This document shows, one piece after another, positions 22,193-33,865 of a stretch of DNA of 64,000 nucleotides (its first letter is position 1; each line of letters begins with the position of its first letter). The DNA comes from Dermacentor variabilis (Eukaryota > Arthropoda > Arachnida > Ixodida > Ixodidae): NCBI RefSeq assembly GCF_050947875.1, contig NC_134572.1:120523105-120587104 (forward strand), read 5' to 3'. The notes beneath the pieces are model-generated. The model saw nothing but the letters and a program-made list of their open reading frames with translations, was not told the origin of the DNA and did no database searches. The position numbers and the translations under genes are program-made.

Positions 22193-24198
22193 TTCGTCAA
22201 TACTTCCAGTCGAAGTTTTATGTTTGCAGATTTCTTAGCCTGCGAAAGCGCCAGTGAAATTCTAAAACTAATTAGAGTTCGGTCGTGCTTTCAGACGGTG
22301 CGATGGCTTTGTAGGTAGATCAATTCCAGTGGAAATATTTATGAACTCTTGAAAAAAAACTGTCCATCAAGTTATTGATTTCTATACGGGCGGTAACGAA
22401 CGACTTAAACCAATGCACCTTATGCTCTCTATGTATAGAAAATTAGTGAAATCATCTTTTTATCTCCGAACTCAGTTTTTGGCTGTCGGGAGCATCGTAT
22501 TAAGGGGGGGGGGGGGACTACTGCGAAGTTGTTTGACCGTCGCAGATACATCATTACAGCGTGAGACGAAATAAATGCGATCATTTCACTGGAAATAAAA
22601 CTCAAGCGAATGAAAGGGAAACCTCGTTAGCGTTTATGTTCACAAAGTGAACTTGAAACCCTTGCGCTAGAAGGATGACCAAACGCTAAGGGTTCGATTT
22701 CTTCGGTGCTCAAAAAGACAACAGTGACCCCTACAACACGTGGAATGAATCGACTAAGGGAATATTATTTTCTAATTTTATATAGAAGGACATCCACTGC
22801 AACTAGATTTCAGCGGCTAGTCACGCTTTTTTTGCTATCCGGAGGGAGCGTCGGCACGAATTTTCGTAGCCAGGCAAATGGTGGGGAGCGCATTAAAATC
22901 CCTTCCTCCTTCACACCATTTTTACCTTTCCATTAGCTAAACACTGAGCGTTGGAGAGAAGGAAGAAATTAGACACAGAAAGAAACGCGAAAGTAAGAAA
23001 CTTTATTGTAATAGGTAAATGAATAAATATTGGTTCACTTAACGTATTTACTGGGTTATGGTTTTAATAGTGATCCAACACGTTAGTCAGAAGAACACTG
23101 CGTATTTGGGTCGTGTGTGGTTAGTAATTAGCAGCGGCGCCGAACACGAAAACTGCACCTCCTTAAGGGCACTCATGTTCTAGTTTCACCGCACGCCTGA
23201 GAATAGCTTTGTAGACAATCTGAAGCACATTACGTGAAGGAAGTGTTATAGGAAGGGTTTATTATGCCCATAACGATATCACAAGACAATACACTTTTGT
23301 CCCACTCTTTAACTTTAAACATCTATGATACTGGGCGAGCCATCTTTGACATATACGGTCAATTTCAACACTCCTCTCACGCTTTCCGGCTCATTTGATT
23401 CAAGTTAGCGAAGGACAACGGCACAGCTCCCACATTGTCGTTCACACGAGATCAAAGGGAAGCCTTCAAAGCAATTGGAAAGACAAAATATTGTGCCTTA
23501 CCTTCTACCTTCTGTTTTGAGTCTTGCTACAGGACGGTTCGAGAAAAAGCGCCCGGTCACCTGCGATGAAAGCGCAGCTTCCGCGTGACTAGTGCTGAAA
23601 GGTTGCACGGTCCACTTTGCGCTTTATTAAAGGTTGCTTTCACCTTACTTCCCATCACATTATAGCTTCTGGCTTCTGGGCAACAAAGTAATGGGCCTGG
23701 CGAAGCCATCAGGCTCCACTGCGTCTCTTGCATACATTGTGAACGAAAACGAAAAAAATTAATAAAGGAAGAAGCTCCTGATAGGGCTCACGTGAATTTT
23801 GCCACTTCGGTTGGAAGCACTTGCCTGCAGCTTTCGAGAAGGGTCCCTCTACTTTCATATCGTCGGAAGCATCTAGGAGCTAATGGAAGCGAAATAAAAT
23901 TGTCTTTGACAGCTTTCCGCTAGGAACGAAATCACTGCTCCGTGGGTGAAGGTGTTTTGGTTGTGTAATTCCCCATGCGTTGGCACGTGTAAGTGTCATT
24001 TTGATGTTCTTAAGATGAACGTTTCACTCGAGGCCAACTCTAATGACCCTACTCATATACATCTAAAACACAAAAATACTTTCATCTGACAACCCCATAG
24101 CCTGTTCAAATAAAATAAGTTCTGTTTGAGTGAGAATGTTAAAGTTTACCTAGTGCAAAAAGCACAATCTTCATTTCGTCCATCTTAATTAACAATAT
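22193..24198. other. No gene; poly-G run at 22504-22516
   Basis: A 13-base G homopolymer is the only simple-sequence feature. The surrounding 2 kb shows no motif or repeat that I recognise. Confidence 0.5.
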
Positions 24199-24397
24199 TG
24201 TAAGGAAAAAGAAGGACACTAGATTGTTCGATCACCATCGCGTGTCTCGGAGCCACAGGAAGATCAAGAAGATCGGCAGGCTAGAAAGCGCCATCGCCAT
24301 TGCCTGTTGCGCGGTCAGTTCGCCCATCCAGCTGAGCTATCGTTGCTGCCGCTGTGTTTCTGGCTATCGCTCGATGACTCTAATAAACCTTGTCACA
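24199..24397 (+). repeat. Possible solo LTR
   Basis: A 199-bp stretch starting TGTAAGGAAAAAGAAGG and ending AATAAACCTTGTCACA. It has TG...CA termini and an AATAAA-like signal close to the 3' end, as in an LTR. The sequence between includes GTTCGATCACCATCGCGTG and GCCCATCCAGCTGAGCTA. Flanks read CAATAT on the left and CAATGT after TTGTCA on the right, a weak match. There is no second copy in the window to confirm it. Confidence 0.35.
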
Positions 24398-24639
24398 ATG
24401 TTACCAAAAATTGATGTCGTTTTGAAAGTTGAATCGCGAAGTTTGCAAATCCTAAACTTTGCGCTCAGAAAGAAAGATATTGCAGTTTTATAAGCTGCAT
24501 CATTTGAGCGTCTGAAGGGGATAAATTCATATCAGCATAACTTCTTTGCGAAAGGTACGACAATCGCTTTCTGGCTTCAAAGAGCGAGATTTTTCCTTTC
24601 ATGGTTAGTGCAATTACTTCTTTTTTTTTCTTTTTCCAG
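24398..24639. other. No recognised feature
   Basis: A short spacer between the putative LTR and the LINE ORF1 remnant; nothing recognised. Confidence 0.5.
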
Positions 24640-25330
24640 CAAGGGCAAGACCGCGAGTAACCTGGATGGCCTCCTTTGCTGTTAATGCAATATGCGCAAG
24701 AAGTGCAGTTGTCAGATTGGAGATCATTGGAGCTGCATTTTGCACAGGTTGTTTGGCCTCCGCATGCATGTTAAGCATGTCCGAACCTTTGGCACTTGAA
24801 ACATTGTCTGGGGTTTACGATATATAGTCTGACATTGACTTTAACATAACCTGCATCGAGCGAGGTAGGCACTACGCTTGTTCCAAAGGTGAGTATAACA
24901 TGTCTTGTCGGGATTCTTGCTCGTTTCTGCGGATGACAATTCTCTGTGTTTTGTTAACATTTTGTTCCTGGAAACCTTCCAGCGTTTCCTCGTCACTCAA
25001 GCCAAGAAATTCTTCTTCTGCTATTACTCCCCAGTTTGTACTAATGGTTCTGTGGGCTGAAACTGTCACTGTCGCGTCGCCAATAATGGAAATTTCCGAG
25101 AGCTTCTCTGCTTGATCTTTGTCGCTGAATTTTAGGAGGAGGACCCCGTTAGACATTTTTGAGGCTTTGTATGCAGCCCCGATTTGTCTTTTAGGCACTT
25201 GGCCACTGGGGATGGAGAGAGCTTTCTTACTGGTATGTTGTTTTCACAGTGCAGCACATAGTACTTCGGAAATGATGGAACCTAGCTCCGAAAAGAGAAC
25301 TGGAACGATGCTTCGCTGCGGCATCTTATC
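24640..25330 (-). pseudogene. I-like LINE ORF1 (gag-like) remnant
   Basis: A nucleic-acid-binding ORF1 on the minus strand. The N-terminal part contains PKRQIGAAYKASKMSNGVLL (near 25150-25198), then the central block KLSEISIIGDATVTVSAH. The C-terminal part has zinc-knuckle cysteines CFKCQRFGHA (about 24760), then a TAA stop where the next residue should be, then HACGGQTTCAKC and NCTSCAYC. The stop inside the knuckle array and the lack of a start context make it inactive. It lies head to head with LINE ORF2 sequence on the opposite strand. Confidence 0.7.
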
Positions 25331-25351
25331 AGGCGCCGATCATAGACAACA

Positions 25352-26965
25352 GTGGTTTGTGCTGCCATGAGAAAAATGCATTTGTTCGGCAACAGCGCCG
25401 GCCGCCTACCACGGAGCCGAACGAGCGGACGCGGCAGAGCTTGTGTACAACCCTCCACGACGCCACCAAAGTGTACAGCCAAAATTGAGCTCTTTCTGGA
25501 GACAGGACCAATTCCTGAACACACAGAAGTCCGGGTACTGGGGCTTTTCATTGATCAACATAGATGGTCAAACACTACCCTGGCCCAGCTCCGTAAGGTG
25601 GGGGACCAGGTGGGCCGCATGGTCCGCCGGGTTTCCAACAAACGCGGGGGGTAGCGGTGCAAAGACGCCTTGCGGCTGGCGCATGCATTCGTGACCAGTC
25701 GAATCTTATATTCGACTCCTTACCTCCACCTTCGAAAAAAAGACGAGGATGCACTCGAAGTCATCCTCCGCAATATTATTAAGATAGCCCTCGATCTCCC
25801 CGTGAACACCTCCAACCAGCGACTCCTGGGTATAGTCATGGTGAACACGTTCCGGGAGCTTCGAGAGGCTCACTTAACTAACCAATACACACGCCTCTCT
25901 AAGACACTTTCGGGTCGCCACCTCCTTGCCCGACTACACATTCAACAGACCACCCTTATGGGAGAGCGAGTGCGACTCCATTTCAAGTGGAGATGCGCCC
26001 TCCACGTACGCCCTCTTCCTAACAACATGACACGTGAGGACCGTAATGGTCGGCGCCTGGCGCGGGCGGAAGCCCTGGGCTGCCATTATGGGTCGAAACC
26101 CGGCACTTATTACGTGGACGCCTCCGGCCCCCACCATGGGGGATGGTACACGGCCGCAGTCGTCCACCAGTCCAAAACAGTGAACGGGCTTACATTTCGC
26201 GCCCGCGACATAACTCATGCGGAGGAGGTCGCCATTTCACTAGCTGCTACCCACTCTGATTCCAAAACAATTATCTCCGACTCGCGAGGGGCCTGTCGAA
26301 ACGTCGAGCAAGGCTGGGCTCCATACTTAGCCTAGCGACTACTTCAAAGTTGCACCTACACCGGGGACCCCGCTCACCGGCTCCTGCTCATATGGGTCTC
26401 GAGGGGAATGAGGCAGCCCATGCCGCCGCCCGCTTTCTCTCTCTCTCCGGGCTTCCTTGCTCGACCACCTGGATCAGGATCTTGAATTGAATCCCGCGTA
26501 TTCTTTTAAAGACATTGTCCTGCATTATCAATCTGGCCATAGCCTTTACCCTCACCCGAGTAAAGGGCTATCTAAGATGTAGGAGCGGCTTTACTCCGTC
26601 TGTATACCAACACTCTGCTGTGCCCGGCAGCACTCAAACATTTTGATCGTTCTTTCACGGGCAGTTGTCCGCACTGTGCGGAGACGTCTTCGGATATCTA
26701 CCACATGGTGTGGGCCTGCCCATCTAACCCAGCTATTGCCCCTCACCCAAACCCCACTCGGGAGGACTGGGAGGCGACCCTGCTCGGCTGCTATGACCTG
26801 CAGGCCCAAAGGGCCTTGGTCGAGCGCGCCCGGGCAGCGGCCGACGCCACTGGGATCCCGTACTAGGGATTCCACCCAGTATTTTAAGGGCCGGGCCCTT
26901 CAGGACCAGCCCATGTGCGTGCCTCCATGTGCTTCTCGTTTGAGAGCCATAAAAGTTTTTCACCA
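25352..26965 (+). pseudogene. I-like LINE ORF2 C-terminal half with RNase H
   Basis: The reading starts after the RT catalytic core, at GPIPEHTEVRVLGLFIDQH (about 25500-25560), which corresponds to the YLG block region. It continues through DALRLAHAFVTSRILYSTPY. An RNase H domain follows at about 26100-26420, with TYYVDASG (first Asp), HAEEVAISLA (Glu), IISDSRGACRN (Asp) and GNEAAHAAAR. The usual HAGL part before GNEAA is deleted, and there is a stop at 26333. The C-terminal zinc-finger-like CPHCAETSSDIYHMVWACPS lies at about 26660-26720. An about 3-kb endonuclease plus RT portion is absent. Confidence 0.75.
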
Positions 26966-27420
26966 CCACCATCCACGACGCCAGTCGTGCGCCATCACTA
27001 TAACCACATGTGGTGTACCCAAGGTAGGATAGGCACACCAGGTTAACCCATGCCGCCAAGGAGGAAGGAAGTAAATGGAAGAAAGAAGAAGACAAGACTG
27101 GTCAAAAAGTCAGGGAGAAAGACGAAGATTTGAGAAGAGAGAGACAGGAAAAGGCGACTGCCGGTTTCCTCCAGGTTAGTCAGTCTGCAGGTGCCGTCTA
27201 CGTGAAGCAGAGACCAGACGGGGGTGTGGCCTCCGCCGGGGGGCTTTAAAGGTCCAAACAGCCAGCATCGGTTCAACCCCCAGGATCTCCCTTTCCACAG
27301 ACACGGCTAAGCCCCGCACGGCTACACACGGCAGGCTCCAACCCTCGCGTGCTCGGGTACGTGGTGTCGCAACACACCAAACGCCTGCTGACGCAGACGC
27401 CCCTGCGAGGATAGCAATGT
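26966..27420 (-). repeat. Tick-type dispersed repeat, possibly LINE 5' UTR
   Basis: A purine-rich tract (about 27055-27160) is followed by GC-rich sequence with GGTTCAACCCCCAGGATCTC, CGGCTAAGCCCCGCACGG and GGGTACGTGGTGTCGC. The composition and blocks look like a dispersed tick repeat that I recall in association with I-like LINEs, read on the minus strand. No second copy is in this window, so the family and boundaries are unverified. Confidence 0.35.
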
Positions 27421-27655
27421 GTATGCGGTAGTTATTGAAGTGGCAGCAAGCCAGCCAAATAAACTATTATTCCTGCATGTTTCCAATATGATACGCGAAG
27501 GCATACATGTCAATGATGTAAAACCCCAATGTTCCTTCTTTTCATAAGCGTGTCGTGTACACTGACTTATACTTATCTGAAAATAAGTACTAAGCATACT
27601 GCAATAAATACACGCCTGAGAAAAGTATTCAGAAGCATTATATATGCCTAGAGTC
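27421..27655. other. No recognised feature
   Basis: A short spacer before the plus-strand LINE; nothing recognised. Confidence 0.4.
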
Positions 27656-28890
27656 TGCATGACTTCAACAAGCTCGAAAGTGTCGATCTTGTGAACAGTG
27701 TAGAACAGCGGCTACCAATCAGGTGCAAAATAGCTTGCTGCGCCATGACTACAATCTAACCCTTATTCATTATTCAATGTGGCTAAATTAGTAGACTGGA
27801 TAACTGACTACTTAAAATTGACATCTCAGTTCGTCACTTTTATTTGCGCACAGTATATATAAGTCACAGTCCCATAAGGGATGTCTCAATGTTCGGTGCT
27901 TGGACCTCTGCTATCGTAATTCACATTAATTAAGAATATTATCAGGAACACCGCCGTCAAGCTGGGTCTATGCGCTGATGACTGCGTCCTCTACGGCACT
28001 GTTAGCAGCGCTAAAGAATAAGAGGAATTAAGCAATGATTTTTCCCTGTTGTGCGAATGAAGTAACACGTGGCAAGTGAAAATTCGTTTACTAAAACATT
28101 CGCAATGAGCTTTGGTAACAAAAAGAAGCCGCTACCTTTCTCTTACAATGCTAATTTTGGTTAATTCTCCCACGCTAAGGACTTCAAATATCTGGTTGCT
28201 ATTTTTTCACATAACTTAATATGGCACGCTCAATTAATCACATCTGTGGAAAACTACTTAGCCAACTTCGTTACGTTAAACGAACGTTCAAAAATGCGAC
28301 AATGAAAAGTAAGCTAACTACTTACAAATCACTAGTTCGACCGATACTGCAATATGCGTCAGCTGTTGGGTCTCCTCACTGCGCATGTGACATTGACCTT
28401 TTGGAATCAGTTAAGAAAAAAGCAATCAGATTCATCTACAGTCTCTATGATCGCAGCTTTGCATCTTCATCACATTCCCACATCTTATCATTGCAGATTT
28501 TGAAACATAGGCGCACACGGGAACGAATCATCATGCTTAACAAGATTATTCACATGTCATCCGGCATTCAGGCCACTCTTCTCTTTTATATCTCCTACCA
28601 CACGAGCAACCCGACGAAACATGCATTAAACATCGTTCGTGTCAGAACACATATAGACTACTTTAAATTTTCTTTTTTTTCCACTCACAGTTGCAATTTC
28701 GAACAACTAGGAGGGTTCGCTGCGGGCACTGTCCTTTAAAGTGTTCATTGAGCAAATAACTAAAATTATCACCTGTTAACCTGTTTGTGTATCGTTAGTG
28801 CTTGTTCTTTTGTTTCTGATAATATCTGTGCCCCCTCCTGCTTTGTCTCGCTCGAAGTAGAGACAGCAGTATTTGTAAATAAAAAAATAC
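27656..28890 (+). mobile_element. CR1/L2-like LINE, 5'-truncated
   Basis: A degenerate plus-strand LINE. RT blocks include HDFNKLESVDLVN (position of DFSKAFD, about 27660), LVDWITDYLK, QCSVLGPLL and LGLCADDCVLYGT (catalytic ADD, about 27965-28000). An open stretch at 28221-28739 reads ARSINHICGKLLSQLRYVK, KSLVRPILQYASAVGSPH, LLESVKKKAIRFIYS and YHTSNPTKHALNIVRVRTH. Several stops and frame changes precede 28221. A 3' UTR ends at AGTATTTGTAAATAAAAAAAT (about 28870-28890). The conserved WNNL block is destroyed. Confidence 0.75.
28221..28739 (+). pseudogene. LINE RT thumb/C-terminal open segment
   Basis: The longest open part (172 codons) of the plus-strand LINE. It begins downstream of the YLG block and ends near the polyprotein C-terminus. 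The ATG is internal to the ancestral ORF, not a true start. Confidence 0.7.
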
Positions 28891-30939
28891 CTGGCCTAGA
28901 CCCAGACTGTATTGCGACTTCCCTAAGACTTACTGATCTAGGCTTCTCTGTGGCGTGTCTGTAATAATGAGAGAGCAGCGACCTACGTCTGCTACCCGAC
29001 ATTCATCGGCCGATGGAGGGCTGATACCCTGCATCGCTTGGAATGAATATCTGTTACTCAGTCAGTCAGATCCCGTAGCGCGGACTATAACAGTACCATG
29101 CCGGAATTGGTGCGAGAGTGAAATGAATGTCCACTTTTCTAGAGAACTTCAGGGCAGGTGTCAGGATATCCATTTGTGTTGTTTGGTTGGACGAGCTCGA
29201 TGAGAGTTCTTAGTCTTTTATTGGACAGCCCGCTAACGAGCGTTCGGGAAGCGGGAAAACAGCGCGAAGTCATTCAGCCTTCCTTATGAATCTGTTTGTT
29301 TAGAGATCATTGCAAACGAATTTTCATGAAACCATTTTCGCTGTACTTACATATGACTGCGTGAAAGGAACATTTTTCCAAATAACTCGAAGCGGAGATA
29401 TGAATTCAATAGGGATTCGCGGAAAGAAAAGCGTTTCAGAAAATTACGGTTATAGCAGATGGATATTTCATAATAATAATTTGTAATGTGATTTAATAAG
29501 AAAAGTAGCAATGTTAATCTGCAAGATCACTTCAAACTGTTGCAAAGCTTATTCAAGAAAAGCATCGAGCCGAAAGCAAACAATTTAAGGACCACTAAGA
29601 ATATGCACATGCAATTCAAGATTCCTTGCAAATTCGATAACTCTGTACGCTGCGGGATTTTGCACTTTAAGAAATTGTTTTGAAGGCCCCACTTGTATAC
29701 GAACTGTTTGCTTTACCTAGCAACAACGATTCGCACAAGTAACGGTACCTTCGGCGTGCTGCAAGCCCGTGCGACACTGTAACAGTCTAGTCCTAAACAT
29801 GTAAAAAGCAGACTCCAAAAGCGTGATATCTTCTCTGCGTGATAGTTACATCTGCTTACGTATTCAGAATCACGTTTCTGGGCGGCTTTGAGCGTTTTTC
29901 ATTTTTTTACCCTATAGGCGTTTTGCATATGTGAGAGGCGATTCGCATCTCATCGAATCCTGTCTCTCCATTGCCACTTTGAATTCTGCATGCGATCGCA
30001 CGCATCCTTACACTCGAATCAAAGCACGAGCTTTTTTTTTGCATTTTCGAGGAACAAAACAAGCTTTGCACTTATGCGTGTAGCAGGGATATTCTTTTCC
30101 TATTGTCGGTTTATACGGATTCTGTATTTGGATGAGCGAGAACATGAGAGCCTTCTAAAAGAACCAAACAGTAAAATTGTAACCATCGGGTTTCACTTCG
30201 ATGGTCCTGTAATAATAGACTGAGATGAAGAAAGGAAGCAAGAAAAAATAAACTCGGCATTTTCGGGTGAGCAGTCAGAGAAAGCCGTCTTGCCTCGAAC
30301 GAAAGCTTTCACTGGCAAGCGCTGTTTTCATATTCAGGTATGCCTTTAGGGGATTGAAATAACTCGTGCACAAAGATGGCAGTCTGTATATGCATGTGGG
30401 CTCGATTCAACATTCGCACTATTTTTTTTTTTTTTGCTTTAGGAATCGTGGAGAATCGCGCCCCGTTCGAATTTGCTCACATTCTCGTTTGCCGCCTGCG
30501 TTCTGGCGTGTCTCATTGGGTGGAACGTTGATACTTTTTTTATAAAGTAACAGTTGACATTGCTTGCTTGTGTTGACTGGGATGCGTTTTTATGTTTACC
30601 TATCCAACCATATTCCACATACTTATATAAAACTCATAAATTTGTCACTATAACGAAGCCAAACTCTCTTAAAGATAAAACAGCATAAACCCTAACACTT
30701 GTGAAGCTAAGGGATCTTAAGACGATAGTCAGACCATCCAGTACAGTGCCAATTTAATGAAGACACTGAATTATTTAAAAAGTGCATGCAAACATTTTGA
30801 GCGAGATTTTCATACTGACGGTGTTCAAGCTAGTTTAGGGTATCAAATCTCATAACGAAAGCAAACCTGCTTTTGGTATGGAAACTTGCTCACAGAAAAA
30901 AAGGAACAATCATTCCCACGTACTGCTGTTTTTGAGCGC
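28891..30939. other. No recognised feature
   Basis: Two kilobases of AT-rich DNA with short ORFs and a 15-base T run near 30421; no motif or repeat that I can support. Confidence 0.5.
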
Positions 30940-31420
30940 AGCGCTTAGGCGTCCGTTACTGCATTGCGCGTTGGCGCGCCTCGGCGTCGCTCGTAACCAA
31001 GCGAACGAGCGCAGCAAAGGATGAAAGAGTGGACGCGAAGCGTGGTGCGTGATGAAAGACGGTGATAACGAAGAGAGCGCGAGAAGGATAGTGGAGGAGG
31101 AGGGTGCAGCGGAGCCGTGAGAGGCAAAGCGGAGAAGGTGGGTATGGCGAAAGTGTGAGAAGAAAAGCGTACTGCCACGAAAGAGGGGCTCTGCGGCGAC
31201 GACGGTTACGAGATGGCGTGATAGTAGCGCGTGACAGACATATGGAAGCAAAGCGTTGCATGAGCGGAGGTCTGTCTGTGGCGGCTGCTGTGAATTGATC
31301 CCACGCGTAAGCCACGCACTGCCTCTTGTGATCTCCGGATTAGTGAGGCAGTCACGTCACACCACGTCAGCCAAATTTCAGATTAGGGAATATTGTAATC
31401 ATTAGTGAATATTTAAATGC
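30940..31420. repeat. GC-rich block, possible dispersed repeat
   Basis: A sharply bounded GC-rich, purine-skewed stretch (GAGCGCGAGAAGG, GTGGAGGAGGAGGG) sits between AT-rich flanks. It is open in several frames on both strands, as purine-skewed DNA often is, without any domain. It ends close to the 145-bp tandem array. The repeat nature is a guess from composition. Confidence 0.3.
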
Positions 31421-31465
31421 GAAGCATTTGTGTACCACTTTGACAGTATCTCTGCGTATCTATCT

Positions 31466-31895
31466 AGCCGCCTACGTCTTGGTGCTCTCATGTTCGTTTC
31501 GTTAACTTGGTATGCACTAAATTTGGCATAATACAGGAAGAGTATGGGGAACTTAACTGATGGGTCATGACATTAATATCATGACATATGTGTCATGTAG
31601 GTCATGATACAGCCTCTTATGTCTTGGTGCTATCATGGTCGTTTCGTTATCTTGGTAAATATCAAAATTGGCATAATATGACAAGAGTTTATGACGAACA
31701 TAAATGATAGGTCATGAGATGAATGTCATGACATGCCTGTCATGTAGGTCATAAAACAGCCGCCAACGCTTGGTATGTACAAAAATTAGCACAGTATGAC
31801 AAGAGTGTATTAAGAACATGGCTGACAGGTCATGACATGACTGTCATAAGATACGTGGCATTTAGGTCATGAAACAGCTGCCTACGTCTCTGCTG
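31466..31895. repeat. Tandem repeat, about 145-bp unit, three copies
   Basis: Units start at about 31466, 31611, 31757 and (partial) 31875, each beginning with a CCGCCTACGTCTTGGTGC-like sequence. Each contains GGCATAATAYRACAAGAGT and ends in alternating GTCATGACAT/GTCATGTAGG motifs. The third unit lacks about 27 bp. The inner GTCATGA repeats are themselves short inverted repeats. Confidence 0.8.
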
Positions 31896-32336
31896 ATTGC
31901 TCATATGGTCATTTGGCTAATTAAGTAGGCTCCCCGCAACCTGCTACGCATAACATCGACTCCCACAGGGCGTGGTATCTGCCGGCTTTCATGTTTATCC
32001 TAGCCACTCTTTTATTCTCGGCATGACCCCTTCATGCGCTCAATTAGAATGAATCACATTAGAGCAAGCCTTCAAGCGGTGTTAAAGGAACTGATTTTCA
32101 AGCATTGCTCTTTTTATTGCCCAATGAAAAGCCTACCATATGAAGTATCTAGTGCCCGCAGCACTTTATTTAGAAAACACGTGTAAATGTTTAAAATATA
32201 CTTTTTTATCTGCAACATTTATTCTACTTATTGTGCAATGACTGCTGCCTACAGTAATAAGTGATATCGATGATGACTGCACGCGACACGAACTGAGCAA
32301 TTCGACACACGTGCAAATGAAGCGACATAATACTTG

Positions 32337-32337
<1 letters not shown>
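31896..32337. other. No recognised feature
   Basis: Unique-looking sequence between the tandem array and the TA microsatellite. Confidence 0.5.

Positions 32338-32391
<54 letters not shown>
32338..32391. repeat. TA microsatellite, left
   Basis: About 26 TA units, immediately followed by the RTE 3' end. Confidence 0.95.
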
Positions 32392-32392
<1 letters not shown>

Positions 32393-32462
32393 TCAGCCTG
32401 GTTACGCCCACTGCAGGGCAAAGGCCTCTCCCATACTTCTCCAACAACCGCGGTCAATACAT

Positions 32463-32466
<4 letters not shown>
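32392..32466 (-). mobile_element. RTE LINE 3' end, 75-bp truncated copy
   Basis: CATCAGCCTGGTTACGCCCA, then CTGCAGGGCAAAGGCCTCTC and CATACTTCTCCAACAACC, is the reverse complement of the last about 70 bp of the RTE element at 44529-47597. It encodes the end [15 protein letters not shown] plus stop. It is a severely 5'-truncated insertion into, or expanded within, a TA microsatellite. Confidence 0.85.

Positions 32467-32524
<58 letters not shown>
32467..32524. repeat. TA microsatellite, right
   Basis: About 28 TA units following the RTE fragment. Confidence 0.95.
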
Positions 32525-32527
<3 letters not shown>

Positions 32528-33588
32528 GCGGTCACTATACGGGCATAGAAACCCCAAGAACTTCTTATTAATGTAGAGATCCCATGGACAGTTCTCTGCT
32601 TGGCAAAACCACTCCCCAGAGACAATTGCCTGTCGGTCATAAGCCGCCAAAATGAACGGCTCAAACACAATATGTATTGTTTGCTTAGGGCTCTCTCTCA
32701 TACTCGCCACAGTTCTCAGCCATGCTCACTCGAACTCACTCGGCAGAATCGGACTGAGGCAGGCCCACGGTCTGGCACCCACTAGTTCTGGATTTCTCAT
32801 GAATTTAACAAATAAAATGATAAAGACCTTCATACGCGACTAAACTTAGCACATTCAGAGGGATTATAACCGTAAAAATATTTATGAAAACATACGCATA
32901 AGTGTCTTAAACGCACAAGAAAGATGCTTATTTCCTGCAGTCCAAAATATCATTGCAAGAAATAAATAAATATGAAGCGCGATGTAGGCAGGCGCGGTGG
33001 TATTTCGCTTAAGGATAAAATGTACTAGATGGATCTTTTAACCATCTGAATTCTTATTTGTCTGTTGGTGCAAAAGTGCGCGTGCAGCGTGCACGCGCTT
33101 TTGCTACTTCACGATAGAACTCGGTGCTTTATTTCTCGCAATGTGTGGTATGAAAGCCTGCGTCGTAAACAAAAGTTGACGTTGCGAGAATTGTGCCCAA
33201 AGAAACCTTCGCCGTACGTATTGCCACTTACAAATTACCGTAAAAGACATGAACGCTTATTGTCTGGATGACTGTTTTGGTTTTTGAGTTGGGAAGCATC
33301 GCTCTAGGCGTTGAAAATTTTGTCTCGTCGCTCCGCAGAATCAACAGTAGTTTCGTATATGGCATGACGCACCATAAGTGCAGATGCGCAATTCCAACAG
33401 TCACACTGCTGACATACATGTCTGCTGTCACTCGCAGGGGACGCGAGTACCAAACATGGGAGCAAGGAAAATGACGAGGAGAGAATCACGTGACCATCGT
33501 AAGCCTATTCAAAAATTTATAAAGGATAAGTATTAGGGGAAATAGTGCTCCACCAAGTGACGCGCAACCGGTAATTTCTAGTCACTGA
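32525..33588. other. No gene; small hairpin at 33069-33102
   Basis: GCAAAAGTGCGCGTGCA pairs with TGCACGCGCTTTTGC around a 3-nt centre, with a 2-nt bulge. Nothing else is recognised. Confidence 0.5.
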
Positions 33589-33813
33589 GCATGCGGAATT
33601 TGCTCGAGAGAATACACCGGAGATCACGGAAGGAGTATCGATTGTGACGAGGGCGCCTACAATCAGTTACCGCCACTCAAACTGTGCCTTGAATACGCCA
33701 GGCAACCGTGGAACACCTGCAAGGCCTACTACGAAACCTTCATCGCCCAGATAGGCTCCAAAAAGAAGCTAAAAGAAGGCTGGCCTGCCGAGACCAACTG
33801 CCTGGGGTCATGA
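33589..33813 (+). CDS. Candidate terminal exon, small cysteine-rich protein
   Basis: An open stretch of 74 codons ends at TGA, followed directly by TAA. The reading contains ACGICSREYTGD, then SIDCDEGAYNQLPPLKLC, EYARQPWNTCKAYYETF and WPAETNCLGS. It has six cysteines, and most third codon positions are G or C, unlike the AT-rich flanks. There is no ATG near the start. The sequence TTTCTAGTCACTGAG before it could hold a splice acceptor (AG at 33588-33589), so it would be a last exon. I do not recognise the family; secreted cysteine-rich proteins are common in ticks, which is suggestive only. It could equally be a chance ORF. Confidence 0.35.
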   Translation, partial: ACGICSREYTGDHGRSIDCDEGAYNQLPPLKLCLEYARQPWNTCKAYYETFIAQIGSKKKLKEGWPAETNCLGS

Positions 33814-33865
33814 TAACTCCTAGTTTTTATTGCAAAAGCAATTATATATGAACACTCCAGGTGCA

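Noticed and set aside
22504..22516. Poly-G as a G-quadruplex regulator
   Set aside because: A single homopolymer without gene context; could also be a sequencing-length artefact.
32224..32710. ORFs with long Ile-Tyr runs
   Set aside because: Translation of TA microsatellites.
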